A stretch of 29,652 nucleotides of DNA from Verrucomicrobiales bacterium (GTDB lineage Bacteria; Verrucomicrobiota; Verrucomicrobiia; Verrucomicrobiales; Akkermansiaceae), in contig DPWT01000284.1 in NCBI GenBank assembly GCA_003527555.1, positions 1 to 29,652 of the forward strand, read 5' to 3'. The notes under the pieces were generated by a model. That model did not search any database, was not told where the DNA came from, and saw nothing but the letters and a program-made list of their open reading frames with translations. Below, in pieces: positions 8,257 through 17,771 of this stretch; positions within the stretch are counted from its first letter, which is position 1, and the number at the start of each line of letters is the position of its first letter. The translations under genes were made by a program, and so were the position numbers.

Positions 8257-10674
8257 ATGAATGTCTCACTCAACTGGCTCAACGATCATCTTGATCTCTC
8301 CCACATGTCGCTGCAGGAAATCGATGACCTGCTGACGTTTGCTGGCGTAGAGGTTGAAGGTATTCAGCTGAAGGGCGTGCCTTCAGATAAGATCGTTGTC
8401 GCGCAGATCAAATCCGCAGACCAGCATCCAGATGCCGATCGACTTAAGGTTTGTATGGTGGATGCAGGAGAAGGCGAGCTGCGTCAGATCGTCTGTGGCG
8501 CGCAGAATTATTCAGTAGGTGATCATGTCCCATGCGCACTTCCCGGTGCCGACCTCGGTGAGGGATTTGTTATCAAAGAGGGAAAGCTACGCGGCGTCGA
8601 TTCCCGCGGTATGCTCTGCGGTGCCGATGAAATCGGTATGGTCTCCGAGGTGGACGGACTAATGATCCTCTCACAGGATCTGGAAATCGGAAAACCACTC
8701 CAAGAAATTTTTGATACCGACACGATCATTGAAGTGGAAGTTACACCCAACCGTCCAGACTTGCTCTCACACACTGGCATGGCACGTGAACTGGCCGCCC
8801 TCGCGAAGCTCGACCTGGCAGGGCGGATTGGCCTCAATCCGCCGCTGGACACAGCTACATCTGAGGCAACCATCAAACTCTCCGCACCCGATTCCTGCCC
8901 GTACTACACAGCAGTCAAAATTTCCGGTGTCACCGTGGGTGAATCACCAGCATGGCTGAAGACCAAGCTTGAAGCCATCGGCCTGCGCCCGATCAACAAC
9001 GTTGTCGATATCACCAACTACGCCCTGCACGAGCTCGGCCACCCGCTGCACGCGTTTGATGCCGCGAAAGTCAGCGGTGCTCTGGATATCCGCATGGCAT
9101 CCGACGGCGAAATCTTCAAGGCACTCGACGAAGAAGACTACACACTCAACGCCGATGATGTTGTGATCTCCGATGACAGAGGCACCGCACTCGCACTCGG
9201 AGGCATCATGGGAGGACTCGACAGTGGCGTCACAGAGTCCACCACCGACATCATTCTGGAATCCGCGTATTTTACCCCATCAAAAATCCGCCGTAGCTCA
9301 CGCCGGCTTATCCTCAGCTCAGATTCATCGTATCGGTTCGAACGTGGCAGCGACCCGCAGCAGGTTCTCTCCAGCTCTTCATTCGCAGCTAACTTGATTG
9401 TTGAACTCGCGGGAGGCGTAATCAGCGGCGCTACAGCCGTAGCAGGCGAGGCTCCACAGCTCACCGGTGAGGTGACTTTGGATGTGGAAAAGCTCGACCA
9501 GCTCATGGGAGGCTCGATTTCCCTTGAGGATGCCGAAGGGATCCTCACAAGACTGGGGCTCGACAAACTGGCCGATAACGCCTGGAGCGTGCCGAGCTAT
9601 CGACTCGATCTTGGCCGCCACATCGACCTCGTTGAGGAAATTGCCCGAGTCCACGGACTTGAGAATGTGCCGTCTCGGTTCACCGGCAACTTTGCCAACG
9701 AAAGCGACGTGGATACCGCATACGATTACCAGATGGGTATGCGCAATACTCTGGCATCGATTGGATTTTACGAAACTCAAACCATCAAGCTCATCGCGGA
9801 GTCGGCACCGGATGCCACGATCGCCCAGATGGACACCGCACTGCCGCTGCGTCCGCTGCAGGATGGTGATGCCATCCGGGTGAAGCTTCCCCTCAGTGAA
9901 GATCACGCTGTGATGCGTCCCTCTCTTACACCAGGTCTCGTTGCTACTGCTGCGCGTAATATTCGCCAGGGATCCAAGTCGCTTCGCTTTTTTGAGATTG
10001 GCAGACAGTTCCGCAATGCAGGCGGGGGTAAGGCGACGGATATTGAATCTGACTCCATCGCTCTCCTATTGGGTGGCGAACGTCGGCCGGCCACGTGGTC
10101 GGTGAAAGCTGGTTGCCAAGGACAGATCGATGCCTTTGATGTGAAAGCCGTGCTTAACCACATTCTTCCCAACAAGCCGATTCAGCTCAACCCACGCGAG
10201 CGTGATGGATTTATCATTGCCGCAGACATCCAGTGCGATGGCAAACCGGTTGGTGTCTTTGCCCAGCTTAGCCCGTCGAAATGCCGTGAGCTTGATGCAG
10301 ACTACCCAATTTATCTTGTCGAGCTTGATGCCAAGAAATGCCAGCAGCTAAGTAAAGGAATCAGCCAGGTTGATGATCTGCCGCAGTTCCCTGGATCAAG
10401 TCGTGATGCCGCTATGGAGGCACCTATTGCTCTGCCAAATGCCGACATCGAGAAGGTGATCAAGAAGCATAACGAAATGTTACTACAATCATCCGCCTGC
10501 TTTGATTTGTTCACTGACCCTACCGGTAAGAAAATGGCCGCGGACAAGAAATCCATCACCTACAGCTTCCACTACCGCTCTGCCGAGCGCACGTTGAAGG
10601 CGAAAGAGGTCGATCAAGCGCACAAAAAACTTCTCGATCACCTCGCGAAAACCCTGCCTATTACGTTCCGTTAG
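8257..10674 (+). CDS. pheT: Phenylalanine--tRNA ligase beta subunit
   Basis: 805 residues, normal for the bacterial beta subunit. It works with the alpha subunit (PheS) as an alpha2-beta2 enzyme that charges tRNA-Phe. Domain order is complete. The MNVSLNWLNDHLDL start is followed by the OB-fold tRNA-binding domain (about 45-150, with HPDADRLKVC). Next comes the B3/B4 editing region (about 210-390) ending with the hallmark SSYRFERGSDP, then the B5 domain (about 400-475) and a catalytic-core-like domain. The C-terminal FDX-ACB domain covers about 711-805, with SITYSFHYRSAERTL near the end. The ATG at 8257 has no obvious Shine-Dalgarno sequence, but the N-terminus aligns with the family. The gene stands alone: pheS is not in this window, and the downstream gene points the other way. 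Confidence 0.97.
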   Translation: MNVSLNWLNDHLDLSHMSLQEIDDLLTFAGVEVEGIQLKGVPSDKIVVAQIKSADQHPDADRLKVCMVDAGEGELRQIVCGAQNYSVGDHVPCALPGADLGEGFVIKEGKLRGVDSRGMLCGADEIGMVSEVDGLMILSQDLEIGKPLQEIFDTDTIIEVEVTPNRPDLLSHTGMARELAALAKLDLAGRIGLNPPLDTATSEATIKLSAPDSCPYYTAVKISGVTVGESPAWLKTKLEAIGLRPINNVVDITNYALHELGHPLHAFDAAKVSGALDIRMASDGEIFKALDEEDYTLNADDVVISDDRGTALALGGIMGGLDSGVTESTTDIILESAYFTPSKIRRSSRRLILSSDSSYRFERGSDPQQVLSSSSFAANLIVELAGGVISGATAVAGEAPQLTGEVTLDVEKLDQLMGGSISLEDAEGILTRLGLDKLADNAWSVPSYRLDLGRHIDLVEEIARVHGLENVPSRFTGNFANESDVDTAYDYQMGMRNTLASIGFYETQTIKLIAESAPDATIAQMDTALPLRPLQDGDAIRVKLPLSEDHAVMRPSLTPGLVATAARNIRQGSKSLRFFEIGRQFRNAGGGKATDIESDSIALLLGGERRPATWSVKAGCQGQIDAFDVKAVLNHILPNKPIQLNPRERDGFIIAADIQCDGKPVGVFAQLSPSKCRELDADYPIYLVELDAKKCQQLSKGISQVDDLPQFPGSSRDAAMEAPIALPNADIEKVIKKHNEMLLQSSACFDLFTDPTGKKMAADKKSITYSFHYRSAERTLKAKEVDQAHKKLLDHLAKTLPITFR

Positions 10675-10739
10675 GGAATATAGTGCAGGATGATAAAGTG
10701 GGTTGACTAACCACAGCAGCGTGGTGCCGCACCCGCTAG

Positions 10740-12368
10740 CTAGGCAGTTACAGCGCCGCGTCCGTCGTCGAGGCCTGACTTCTCGAGGTAGTAATCATAG
10801 CCACCTGCGTAGCGGGTGAGCTTGCTCGCGCCCTCGGGGTTTTTCGGATCGGGGCCGACGTGCAGGGTGACTTCCGCTAGGTTACGGATGAAGTGCACAT
10901 CGTGGGAGATGAATACCAGCGTGCCTTCGTAGTGCTTCAGTGCTTGAAGTAATGCCTCGATAGAAATGATATCGAGGTGAGTAGTTGGCTCATCCATCAA
11001 CAGCAGGTTTGGCGGGTTGACCAGGAACTTGACCAGATTGAGACGTGACTTCTCACCTCCAGACAGCACACGGACTTTTTTGTGTACGTCAGCACGGCGG
11101 AACAGGAAGGATCCTAGGATGGAACGGGCTTCATCTTCGCGCATATCGCCACCACTTGCCATGACTTCTTCTAACACGGTGTTAGATTCGTCCATGGATT
11201 GTGTGCGGTGCTGCGAGTAATAGCCGAGGTTGGTGTTGAATCCTGCGTTGCGTTCTCCCTCTTGAAACTCTAACTGACCAGCGAGAATTTTTAACAGGGT
11301 GGATTTACCCGCGCCGTTCGGGCCGACGAGCACCATGCGATCACCTCTTTCCACAACGAGTTCCAGATTTTCGTAAATGACATTGTCATCGTAGGCCATC
11401 TTGATTTTTTCTAGCTCAATGACTTTCTGGTTCGAGCGTTTCGGTTGGGGAAAATTGAATTTGAAGACCTTACGTGGCTTGATCGGCTTCGGCAGGCGCT
11501 TCATTTTTTCCATCTGCTTCACCCTCGACTGGACCTGGGCTGCCTTGGAGGTGACGGAGCGGAAGCGATCGATGAATTCCTGGAGGCGATCAAACTCCTT
11601 CTGCTGGTTTCGGTATGCCTGTACTTTCTGAGTGTAACGCTTTTGGCGTTGATCGAGGTATGATGTGTAATTGCCGGTGTAGGAAATGAGTTGTTCTTCG
11701 TCGATTTCATAGACGGTTTCAATCAGGCCGTCCATGAAGTCGCGGTCGTGCGAGATCATCAGCAGTGCACCCGGGTAGGTCTTGAGATACTGCTGTAGCC
11801 ATATCAGTGCCATCAGGTCGAGGTGGTTAGTCGGCTCGTCGAGCATGAGCAGATCGGGTTCCTTGACCAAAAGCTGGGCAAGGTGGGAGCGCATGATCCA
11901 GCCACCGGAAAATTTGTTTGCGGGCTGGTCAAAGGCGTCTTGCTTGAACCCGAGCCCTGCGAGAATTTTTTTTGCCTTGGGCTCGAGCTGGTAGCCGTTG
12001 GCAGCGTCGAAGGTGTCTTGAGCGGCGTGGTATTCCGGGGTTTCGGTCTTGCCCGAGGCATCGCCCTCACGCATCACGCGGATGGCCTTCTGCAGTTCCG
12101 GCGTGATGCCGATCGCAATTTCCAGAATCGTCTCCTCACCCGGATCTCCAGCTTCCTGCGCGAGATAGCCTGTGATGGCGTAGTCGTCTTGCTCGACACT
12201 TCCGGTGTCGGCATCCTCTTCGCCGAGGATCATTTTGAAGAGCGTGGACTTCCCGGCGCCGTTAGGTCCGACCAAGGCGACGCGTTCGCCCCAGTTGATG
12301 GTCATGTCGGCTTCTTCGAAGAGAGTGCGTCCGCCTAGGGACTTGGTGAGATTTCTGATGACAAGCAC
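10740..12368 (-). CDS. ABC-F family ATP-binding protein (ribosome-associated type)
   Basis: 542 residues with two ATPase domains and no membrane segments, the layout of ABC-F translation factors. Walker A motifs GPNGAGKST are at 34-42 and 349-357. The first domain has a KFSGGW signature and MLDEPTNHLD (catalytic E178); the second has LSGGEKSR and MDEPTTHLD. Between them, about 235-300, lies the basic coiled-coil linker (RYTQKVQAYRNQQKEFDRLQ) that in this family reaches the peptidyl-transferase region of the ribosome. The start is GTG at 12366-12368: an in-frame TAA lies four codons upstream, so no earlier start is possible. Family members relieve stalled or antibiotic-bound ribosomes or tune elongation; nothing in the sequence decides which. 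It converges on pheT with 65 bases between the stops. Exact orthology (EttA, Uup, YbiT type) is not settled. Confidence 0.93.
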   Translation of the reverse strand: MLVIRNLTKSLGGRTLFEEADMTINWGERVALVGPNGAGKSTLFKMILGEEDADTGSVEQDDYAITGYLAQEAGDPGEETILEIAIGITPELQKAIRVMREGDASGKTETPEYHAAQDTFDAANGYQLEPKAKKILAGLGFKQDAFDQPANKFSGGWIMRSHLAQLLVKEPDLLMLDEPTNHLDLMALIWLQQYLKTYPGALLMISHDRDFMDGLIETVYEIDEEQLISYTGNYTSYLDQRQKRYTQKVQAYRNQQKEFDRLQEFIDRFRSVTSKAAQVQSRVKQMEKMKRLPKPIKPRKVFKFNFPQPKRSNQKVIELEKIKMAYDDNVIYENLELVVERGDRMVLVGPNGAGKSTLLKILAGQLEFQEGERNAGFNTNLGYYSQHRTQSMDESNTVLEEVMASGGDMREDEARSILGSFLFRRADVHKKVRVLSGGEKSRLNLVKFLVNPPNLLLMDEPTTHLDIISIEALLQALKHYEGTLVFISHDVHFIRNLAEVTLHVGPDPKNPEGASKLTRYAGGYDYYLEKSGLDDGRGAVTA

Positions 12369-12779
12369 GCGGGGTGCTTAGCGGAAGATACTGGAATGTC
12401 AACTCTGAGGAGTCATTTGCTGGCAATGATCGGTCATTTGGTAGGTTGGAGGCTATTATCGGCTGAGAGTCATAACCGGGCCCCAAAAGGACCAGGTTGA
12501 TGAATGAGAAAAATTCGACAAGTTTCCTCATTTCGCTAATACTTGGCTTCTGGGTCAGTTGTTTGTGGTTTTCAAGGCATCCTTGTTACAAGCATAGTTG
12601 GCCAAGGTAATAAACTTGCTGGTCGCGCAAGATAAGAAAACCATTCATTATTTGCCAGATTGAGTAACATCGAACATTTTCTAGTGCTTACCTTATGAGG
12701 TTTGTTGCATCATAAAACATTTGTAATTACAATATAACAACCATATAATTCGCTTAACTATTACCATAACGGGCAATTG
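12369..12779. other. Divergent intergenic region between the ABC-F gene and the Verru_Chthon-A-like gene
   Basis: This 411-base gap carries no credible protein-coding gene on either strand. The half near the ABC-F gene has a GTCATTTG direct repeat (in GAGTCATTTGCTGG and CGGTCATTTGG). The half near the pilin-like gene is AT-rich and holds the likely promoter listed separately. No tRNA or terminator hairpin was found. Confidence 0.55.
12721..12749 (+). promoter_or_regulatory. Sigma-70-type promoter with palindrome over the -35 box
   Basis: TTGTAA (12721-12726) and a perfect TATAAT (12744-12749) are separated by exactly 17 bases, and the downstream ATG is at 12780. The -35 box is the left half of a perfect 12-base palindrome, TTGTAATTACAA (12721-12732), which would suit a repressor or activator dimer. 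Function is inferred from sequence only. Confidence 0.6.
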
Positions 12780-15700
12780 ATGAACAGATCACAGCAAAAG
12801 CCGCAAAATCCAGGATTCGCGCTGATCGCGACGGTTTCCGTCATGGTTCTGATCGTGTTGGTTGCAATGGCGATGCTGGCGCTTTCGACGACGGAGATCC
12901 GATCATCAAGACAGGGAAATGCCCAAGCGGAAGCGCAGGCGAATGCACGTTTGGCGCTGATGATTGCCATTGGAAATTTACAAAAGCACGCGGGCTCCGA
13001 TATGCGCATCACGGCTCCCGCGGACATAGTGGATGATTCTTATCCTGCGGGTCTTGGGGTTTGGCGTAGCTGGGAAGGCTCTGATCACCAGCAGTCCGGC
13101 AGTTTACAAGGCAGACCGATCGCCCCTGATTATTCTGCCAAAAATAAATCGGTATCTGACGACGGGCGATTTGTGTCGTGGCTCGTTTCTGGTGCTGACT
13201 CAGATCCCCTGCCGGGTGACTTGCCTTCATTGATTCGGAAAGTCCCTTCTACGGGCACGGCACCAATTCTGGCAGAGGGGACCTTGGCAGATTCGGATCA
13301 ACGTCAAGTTCACCTTGTTCCACAGGAAGTCGGTTCGGGCGGAGCCATGGCCTGGTGGATTTGCGGCGATAATCAAAAAGCGCGTATTCCACAGCCATAT
13401 GATGAAAGCAATACCACGATCGCTGGATGGTCAGATAGAAACCGTAACCACTCAGTGGCCGATCCTGAGCCCTTCGATCTCGATCCGGTATTGGCTGATC
13501 CCGCGCTTGCTGGCAAAGCGGTGACTCGTAGTAGCGCGGATCTCATCGCTGATACCGATGTACCTACCGAAAGCTTCCATGATCTTTCCCCTCATTCCAC
13601 GGGGTTACTCACCAATGTCGCCACCGGTGGCTGGAGGAAGGATCTTTCTTTGCTCACTGAGAAATGGGATGAGCAACCGACCACTGGGTTGGAATTTTTC
13701 CAGATCAGTCCGACCGAGCATCTTCAATATACTCGTCCTGCGAATGATACGGATTATCGACCCGCTATCAGCATGCTGTATCATTGGTCCGATTACCGGC
13801 ATTACCCCTATAGGGAGTTTTGGATCGAGCGCGGGCCGATAGCTAGCTGGGCGAGGGTGAAAAGCTACGCGACTCTCTATAAGAAAATGTCATCTTCAAC
13901 TACTGATGCGCCCAACATTGATCATCAAAGTTGGGCGGATACCGGGCACCGTGGTCGCACTGATGCCTCTGTGTTGAGGGCAGGACATGAAATTTTTCAT
14001 AACATACGTGTCCTTCCTCAGGTGGCTAGGTTGCAACTCATCGTTTCTCATTATGCGACCACGGCGGGCGCGGTACCTGGGAAATACCGCCCAGCAGTGC
14101 TCTACACTCCCATCATCACCGTATGGAACCCTTATAATACCCAACTCACGCTCAATGGCTCCCTGAGATTCAGTGCAGCTTACACATGGCCTTTGGCCCT
14201 GAATCATCGGGTGAGCGGCGCTAATCTAGCGGATGAATATTGGGCGGTCCAAGGAGGTGGCACCTCGGGGGAGTATCGCACAAAATGCTTGGGTAAGCAT
14301 CCGCATTGGTTCCAAGATATGGCCTATCACCTCCGACAAAGCCCTATGGTTTTGGAACCAGGAGAGACGCGTATTTTTAGTCCCGCTGAGGGTGTTCGAG
14401 TTGATAGAACAGACACGAACAGGGCCTATCTCGACGTTTACCCTGGAGTAAGGACTGGGGGAGGGATGTACTACACCATGGATCGTAGATTTGATCTGAA
14501 CAGCCCTCCTGATCAGGAGAAGATTTCATTCGCTGGTGGTGCGACGATCGAAGCTGATGCCAAATTTGATGTCGCTTCTCGAGGGACTGCATGTGGATGG
14601 GCTTACCAATGGTTTATCAACAGCTTTGGTTCAGGTGGATCCCATAGTTGGTTTCAAATATTCTACGAACATACCATGGCAGACGCGTTATACCCACCGT
14701 TAGAGGGATTGGCTTCAGCCACACTGGCACAATGTGCAGATACTCCCGTTCCTTTTCTTTCCATAACCCTGGGCTCCCGCATTGCCAACCATAGGGCAAC
14801 GGCAACGAAAGGAGTGGTTCAAGCTAATCCTGTTGTGGACTTCTTCTCTTCTGGCCCTCGACCCAGATTCACGGATGCGTATCCCGGTATGGATAATCTC
14901 CTCAATTGCCCATGGGATGTTAGTATGGTCGAGCATGCATCTGGGGCGGATGACATGCTTCCCAATGTCGATAACTCAACGGATAGCAGCTACATCGTCA
15001 CCGGAGTGCGTAAGGCCGAGGGGGTATCCCGCATCGTTGCCGCAGAGCTGCCAACACGTCCGCTGGCATCTCTGGCGGATCTGACCCACATGCAGATCCG
15101 TGGCTTGAACCCGACACCGCCTTATTCAGGAAATGTTGTAGCCAACTCAGATGCATCGCCGCTCATTCCAAAGAACAACATTGTGAACGCCTCCGGCAAC
15201 GGTCGTTCCAGTAGACGCGATAACGAGCAGCAAGACGATTCCTACTGCTCGAACCATGTCCTTTTCGACGACTGGTTCTTTTCCTCCATCGCGCCGGAGC
15301 CCAATGGTTTCGGTGGCTCTGGCGGAACCAGTCTACGCCAAAACTATATCGACTTTGTTACTGGGAAAGACCCTCTGACCAATCGGGCCTATCTTCCGAT
15401 CCAAGAGGATCAGGTCGATAACAGCACCAAGGCCAGTGAGCTGTATTCGGATGAAGTCCAGCCAGCTGACTCGTGGAAAACCATTGCTTCCCGGCTCGAG
15501 GTGCAGGGTATGTTTAATGTGAACTCGACTTCTGTAAAAGCTTGGCGTGCTCTGTTAGGTCATGCCCGTAATCATAAGATTCCTTATACCAAGACGGACG
15601 GGAGTGTCGCCATATCTGACAAAACAAATTATGCCACCAGTCGCACCAGCGTTGCTGGAGACCGGGCCGCCGGTGAAGCCCCACAAGTGGCTGGGGAGTA

Positions 15701-16313
15701 TCTCGAGACCACGCAATTCACCGGTTATCGTGTTTTTACCGATGATCAGCTCGATTTCCTCGCCGAAGAAATTGTCGAGCAAGTCCGCCTTCGCGGCCCC
15801 TTCCTCTCGCTTTCGGAATTCGTGAACCGGCAGCTTTCATCGGATACAGAACTTGCGTTGGCCGGAGCCATCCAGACTGCCCTCAATGCCTTGACGGCAA
15901 ACTCCAGCTTAAACCCCTTTGATACGATACAAAATGAGTCGGTCGCATCAGTGGCCAACCCGTTCGCTGGTGGAGCAGACGCAGGTTACGTATTTCCAGA
16001 AGCTGCCGTCGGCCACAATACCTATGGCTTGCCCGGCTGGACACGCCAGGCGGATATCCTCCGACCACTCGCTCCCATTCTTTCCGCGCGCGACGACACC
16101 TTCACCGTCCGCGCTTATGGAGAATCCCGTGCGGCGGATGGCACGGTGCGCGCCCGCGCTTGGTGTGAGGCAACGGTGCGACGCACGAGGGATTTCTTGG
16201 ATCCTACAGATGAAGCAGACATGACCACGCAGCCCACTAAGTCAACCAACAAGACATACGGCAGGCGTTTCAAGATGGTCTCATTTCGCTGGCTGAGTGC
16301 CGACGAAGTGTAA
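12780..16313 (+). CDS. Verru_Chthon cassette protein A-like long prepilin-type protein
   Basis: 1177 residues. The start is taken at ATG 12780; a TTG one codon earlier is less likely. The N-terminus is a short basic leader ending P11-G12, then F13-ALIATVSVMVLIVLVAMAML, a class III (type IV pilin-like) signal. The +5 position is Ala, not the usual Glu, as in minor pseudopilins of the GspK kind. The body (about 70-1150) is Ser/Thr/Asp-rich, contains recurring tryptophans and looks exported. It includes a helical segment near 985-1040 (FLAEEIVEQVRLRGPFLSLS) resembling the GspK/helix-hairpin type of region, and a C-terminal beta-rich end with VRAYGESRAADGTVRARAWCEATV. This combination matches my recollection of the Verru_Chthon cassette protein A family. 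Function is unknown. Cassette members B, C and D are not seen beside it. It is followed after 38 bases by a small exported protein. Confidence 0.72.
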   Translation: MNRSQQKPQNPGFALIATVSVMVLIVLVAMAMLALSTTEIRSSRQGNAQAEAQANARLALMIAIGNLQKHAGSDMRITAPADIVDDSYPAGLGVWRSWEGSDHQQSGSLQGRPIAPDYSAKNKSVSDDGRFVSWLVSGADSDPLPGDLPSLIRKVPSTGTAPILAEGTLADSDQRQVHLVPQEVGSGGAMAWWICGDNQKARIPQPYDESNTTIAGWSDRNRNHSVADPEPFDLDPVLADPALAGKAVTRSSADLIADTDVPTESFHDLSPHSTGLLTNVATGGWRKDLSLLTEKWDEQPTTGLEFFQISPTEHLQYTRPANDTDYRPAISMLYHWSDYRHYPYREFWIERGPIASWARVKSYATLYKKMSSSTTDAPNIDHQSWADTGHRGRTDASVLRAGHEIFHNIRVLPQVARLQLIVSHYATTAGAVPGKYRPAVLYTPIITVWNPYNTQLTLNGSLRFSAAYTWPLALNHRVSGANLADEYWAVQGGGTSGEYRTKCLGKHPHWFQDMAYHLRQSPMVLEPGETRIFSPAEGVRVDRTDTNRAYLDVYPGVRTGGGMYYTMDRRFDLNSPPDQEKISFAGGATIEADAKFDVASRGTACGWAYQWFINSFGSGGSHSWFQIFYEHTMADALYPPLEGLASATLAQCADTPVPFLSITLGSRIANHRATATKGVVQANPVVDFFSSGPRPRFTDAYPGMDNLLNCPWDVSMVEHASGADDMLPNVDNSTDSSYIVTGVRKAEGVSRIVAAELPTRPLASLADLTHMQIRGLNPTPPYSGNVVANSDASPLIPKNNIVNASGNGRSSRRDNEQQDDSYCSNHVLFDDWFFSSIAPEPNGFGGSGGTSLRQNYIDFVTGKDPLTNRAYLPIQEDQVDNSTKASELYSDEVQPADSWKTIASRLEVQGMFNVNSTSVKAWRALLGHARNHKIPYTKTDGSVAISDKTNYATSRTSVAGDRAAGEAPQVAGEYLETTQFTGYRVFTDDQLDFLAEEIVEQVRLRGPFLSLSEFVNRQLSSDTELALAGAIQTALNALTANSSLNPFDTIQNESVASVANPFAGGADAGYVFPEAAVGHNTYGLPGWTRQADILRPLAPILSARDDTFTVRAYGESRAADGTVRARAWCEATVRRTRDFLDPTDEADMTTQPTKSTNKTYGRRFKMVSFRWLSADEV

Positions 16314-16351
16314 TATCGTGATGGATTTTCACGTATTTCAATCTTCGAACC

Positions 16352-17047
16352 ATGCGATTTATCTCCTTCATTATTTTTCTCTCTCTGGTGCCCGTTCTCC
16401 ATGCTCAGGAGCGAGAGCACACCTGCCGTATCCTTTTTCTCAATGGACCTCAGCGAGCTGCGAGTAAATACTATCTTTTTGACGGTAAGAAGTCACAGGA
16501 AGTCAAACTTCCCAGATTGAGCTTATCGCCGATTTACAAGCTCAGGTCCGGAGATATCAAACTCTGGTTACTTACCTCACCTGTTGCGGAACTGGAGGAA
16601 ATACCGAAGGGCGCACCATCGGTCACTATCACTGCGGGCACACAGGATTTTTATCTGCTCATCGCCCGTGACCCATTGAATACAACCGTGCCGCTACGCA
16701 TGCAGATTGTGAATGCGAACTATGACAAGATCGGGCGTGGCGATATGCTCTGGTTCAACCTGACTCAAAAGTACCTTGTGGGGGAACTCGGAAAATCCTC
16801 TCTCAAGCTGCCGCCAAGGAAATCCTCCCTCGTGAAAGCACCCGCACGTGAGCATGGAAATTATCCGGTTGAGATTTACTTCCGCGTCCCCGGTGACAAC
16901 CGCACACACCCGCTGATCGAAAGCCAGTGGCGTCACGACCCGCGCTCACGAAGTATTGTATTTGTCTTTGACGAAGGCAATCGCCGAGCACCGCGAGTTC
17001 AGTCGTTCTCCGACTTCCGCATGCCGGAGAAGAAAGAAGGGGAGTGA
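16352..17047 (+). CDS. Exported protein of unknown function, probably co-transcribed with the Verru_Chthon-A-like gene
   Basis: 231 residues; I do not recognise the family. Residues 1-18 (MRFISFIIFLSLVPVLHA) form a clear signal peptide with cleavage expected before Q19. The mature part is basic and beta-rich. It shows CRILFLNGPQRAASKYYLFDG near the start, a proline-bounded middle (KLPPRKSSLVKAPA) and an end containing SIVFVFDEGNRRAPRVQSFSDF. There is no membrane segment after the signal and no catalytic motif that I can identify. The ATG lies 38 bases after the stop of the long prepilin-like gene, in the same direction, so a shared transcript and a role in the same envelope structure are plausible. 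Its stop is only 20 bases from that of the convergent DUF1080 gene. Confidence 0.75.
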   Translation: MRFISFIIFLSLVPVLHAQEREHTCRILFLNGPQRAASKYYLFDGKKSQEVKLPRLSLSPIYKLRSGDIKLWLLTSPVAELEEIPKGAPSVTITAGTQDFYLLIARDPLNTTVPLRMQIVNANYDKIGRGDMLWFNLTQKYLVGELGKSSLKLPPRKSSLVKAPAREHGNYPVEIYFRVPGDNRTHPLIESQWRHDPRSRSIVFVFDEGNRRAPRVQSFSDFRMPEKKEGE

Positions 17048-17067
17048 AAAACGAGGTGCTGGGTGGC

Positions 17068-17736
17068 CTACTTCAGCTCCTTGATCTTGATGTTTTTCCA
17101 AGCGACGGAAAACGGACCGCGGTTTCCGACTCCGTGGACTTGCAGGCCGATGAAGCCTTTTGGGTGGGATTTGAAAATCGCCTCATCGGTGAGGTCACAA
17201 ACCATGTTGCCGTTGATCCATGTCTGGATGCGAGCGCCATTGCAGACAATGCGGTAGTGGTTCCACGCGCCGTCTTTGAAGTGCTTATGTGGCTTACGCT
17301 TGTCGTTGGCTACAAGCCACCCGCGACCGGTTGCCTCGCCGTAGATATAGCCGCCTTCGCCACCATTGCGTATATCAGTGGCTTCGATTTCGCACTGCGG
17401 ACCGTTGACGCGGCCTTCAGGTGTGTTGCCTTTCGTTTGTGAACGTAGCTGCACGCCCGAGTTGAGCTTGTTGTCCACTTTAACATCAAACTGCAGTTCA
17501 AAATCTCCGTAGTCTTTATTGGTACAGAGGAAAGAGTTCGGGCTACCCTTCTTGGTTGTGCCGACGATGGTGCCATCTTTGACGACATATGTGGCGGTGC
17601 CGTTTTTCTGGCTCCAGCCATTGAGCGTTTTGCCATCGAATAGGCTGGTGAAGCCATCAGCTTTTTTGCCATGGTGGTCGGCATGCGCGAATGCAATGAG
17701 GGCAGAGGAAATAGCGAGGAAAAGTGATTTTTTCAT
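17068..17736 (-). CDS. Exported DUF1080 (3-keto-disaccharide hydrolase-like) protein
   Basis: 222 residues. The first 19 (MKKSLFLAISSALIAFAHA) are a signal peptide, so it acts outside the cytoplasm. The mature protein is a single concanavalin-like jelly-roll domain. It contains the family marks FTSLFDGKTLNGWSQ at the start, FLCTNKDYGDFELQFDVKV, NSGVQLRSQ, GPQCEIEA, and the closing GFIGLQVHG with VAWKNIKIKEL. The family was named from members that hydrolyse 3-keto sugars, but many are of unknown specificity, and they are very common in Verrucomicrobia and Planctomycetes. It lies 35 bases downstream of the SulP transporter gene on the same strand, so it may be read from the same transcript. There is no strong Shine-Dalgarno sequence before the ATG at 17736. 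Confidence 0.9.
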   Translation of the reverse strand: MKKSLFLAISSALIAFAHADHHGKKADGFTSLFDGKTLNGWSQKNGTATYVVKDGTIVGTTKKGSPNSFLCTNKDYGDFELQFDVKVDNKLNSGVQLRSQTKGNTPEGRVNGPQCEIEATDIRNGGEGGYIYGEATGRGWLVANDKRKPHKHFKDGAWNHYRIVCNGARIQTWINGNMVCDLTDEAIFKSHPKGFIGLQVHGVGNRGPFSVAWKNIKIKELK

Positions 17737-17771
17737 GTGCTTTAGGATACTTGGTTTCTAGGAGAGGTCTT

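Noticed and set aside
10701..10736. Hairpins between the convergent pheT and ABC-F stops (a bulged GCG-T-GGTG/CACC-CGC stem at 10719-10736 and a bulged GTGG-G-TT/AACCAC at 10698-10715) as a bidirectional terminator
   Set aside because: Both stems have bulges and neither is followed by a T-tract on either strand, so a terminator call is not supported.
16316..16341. CGTGA/TCACG inverted repeat between the prepilin-like and the exported protein genes as terminator
   Set aside because: The stem is five bases, there is no T-tract, and the spacing favours co-transcription.
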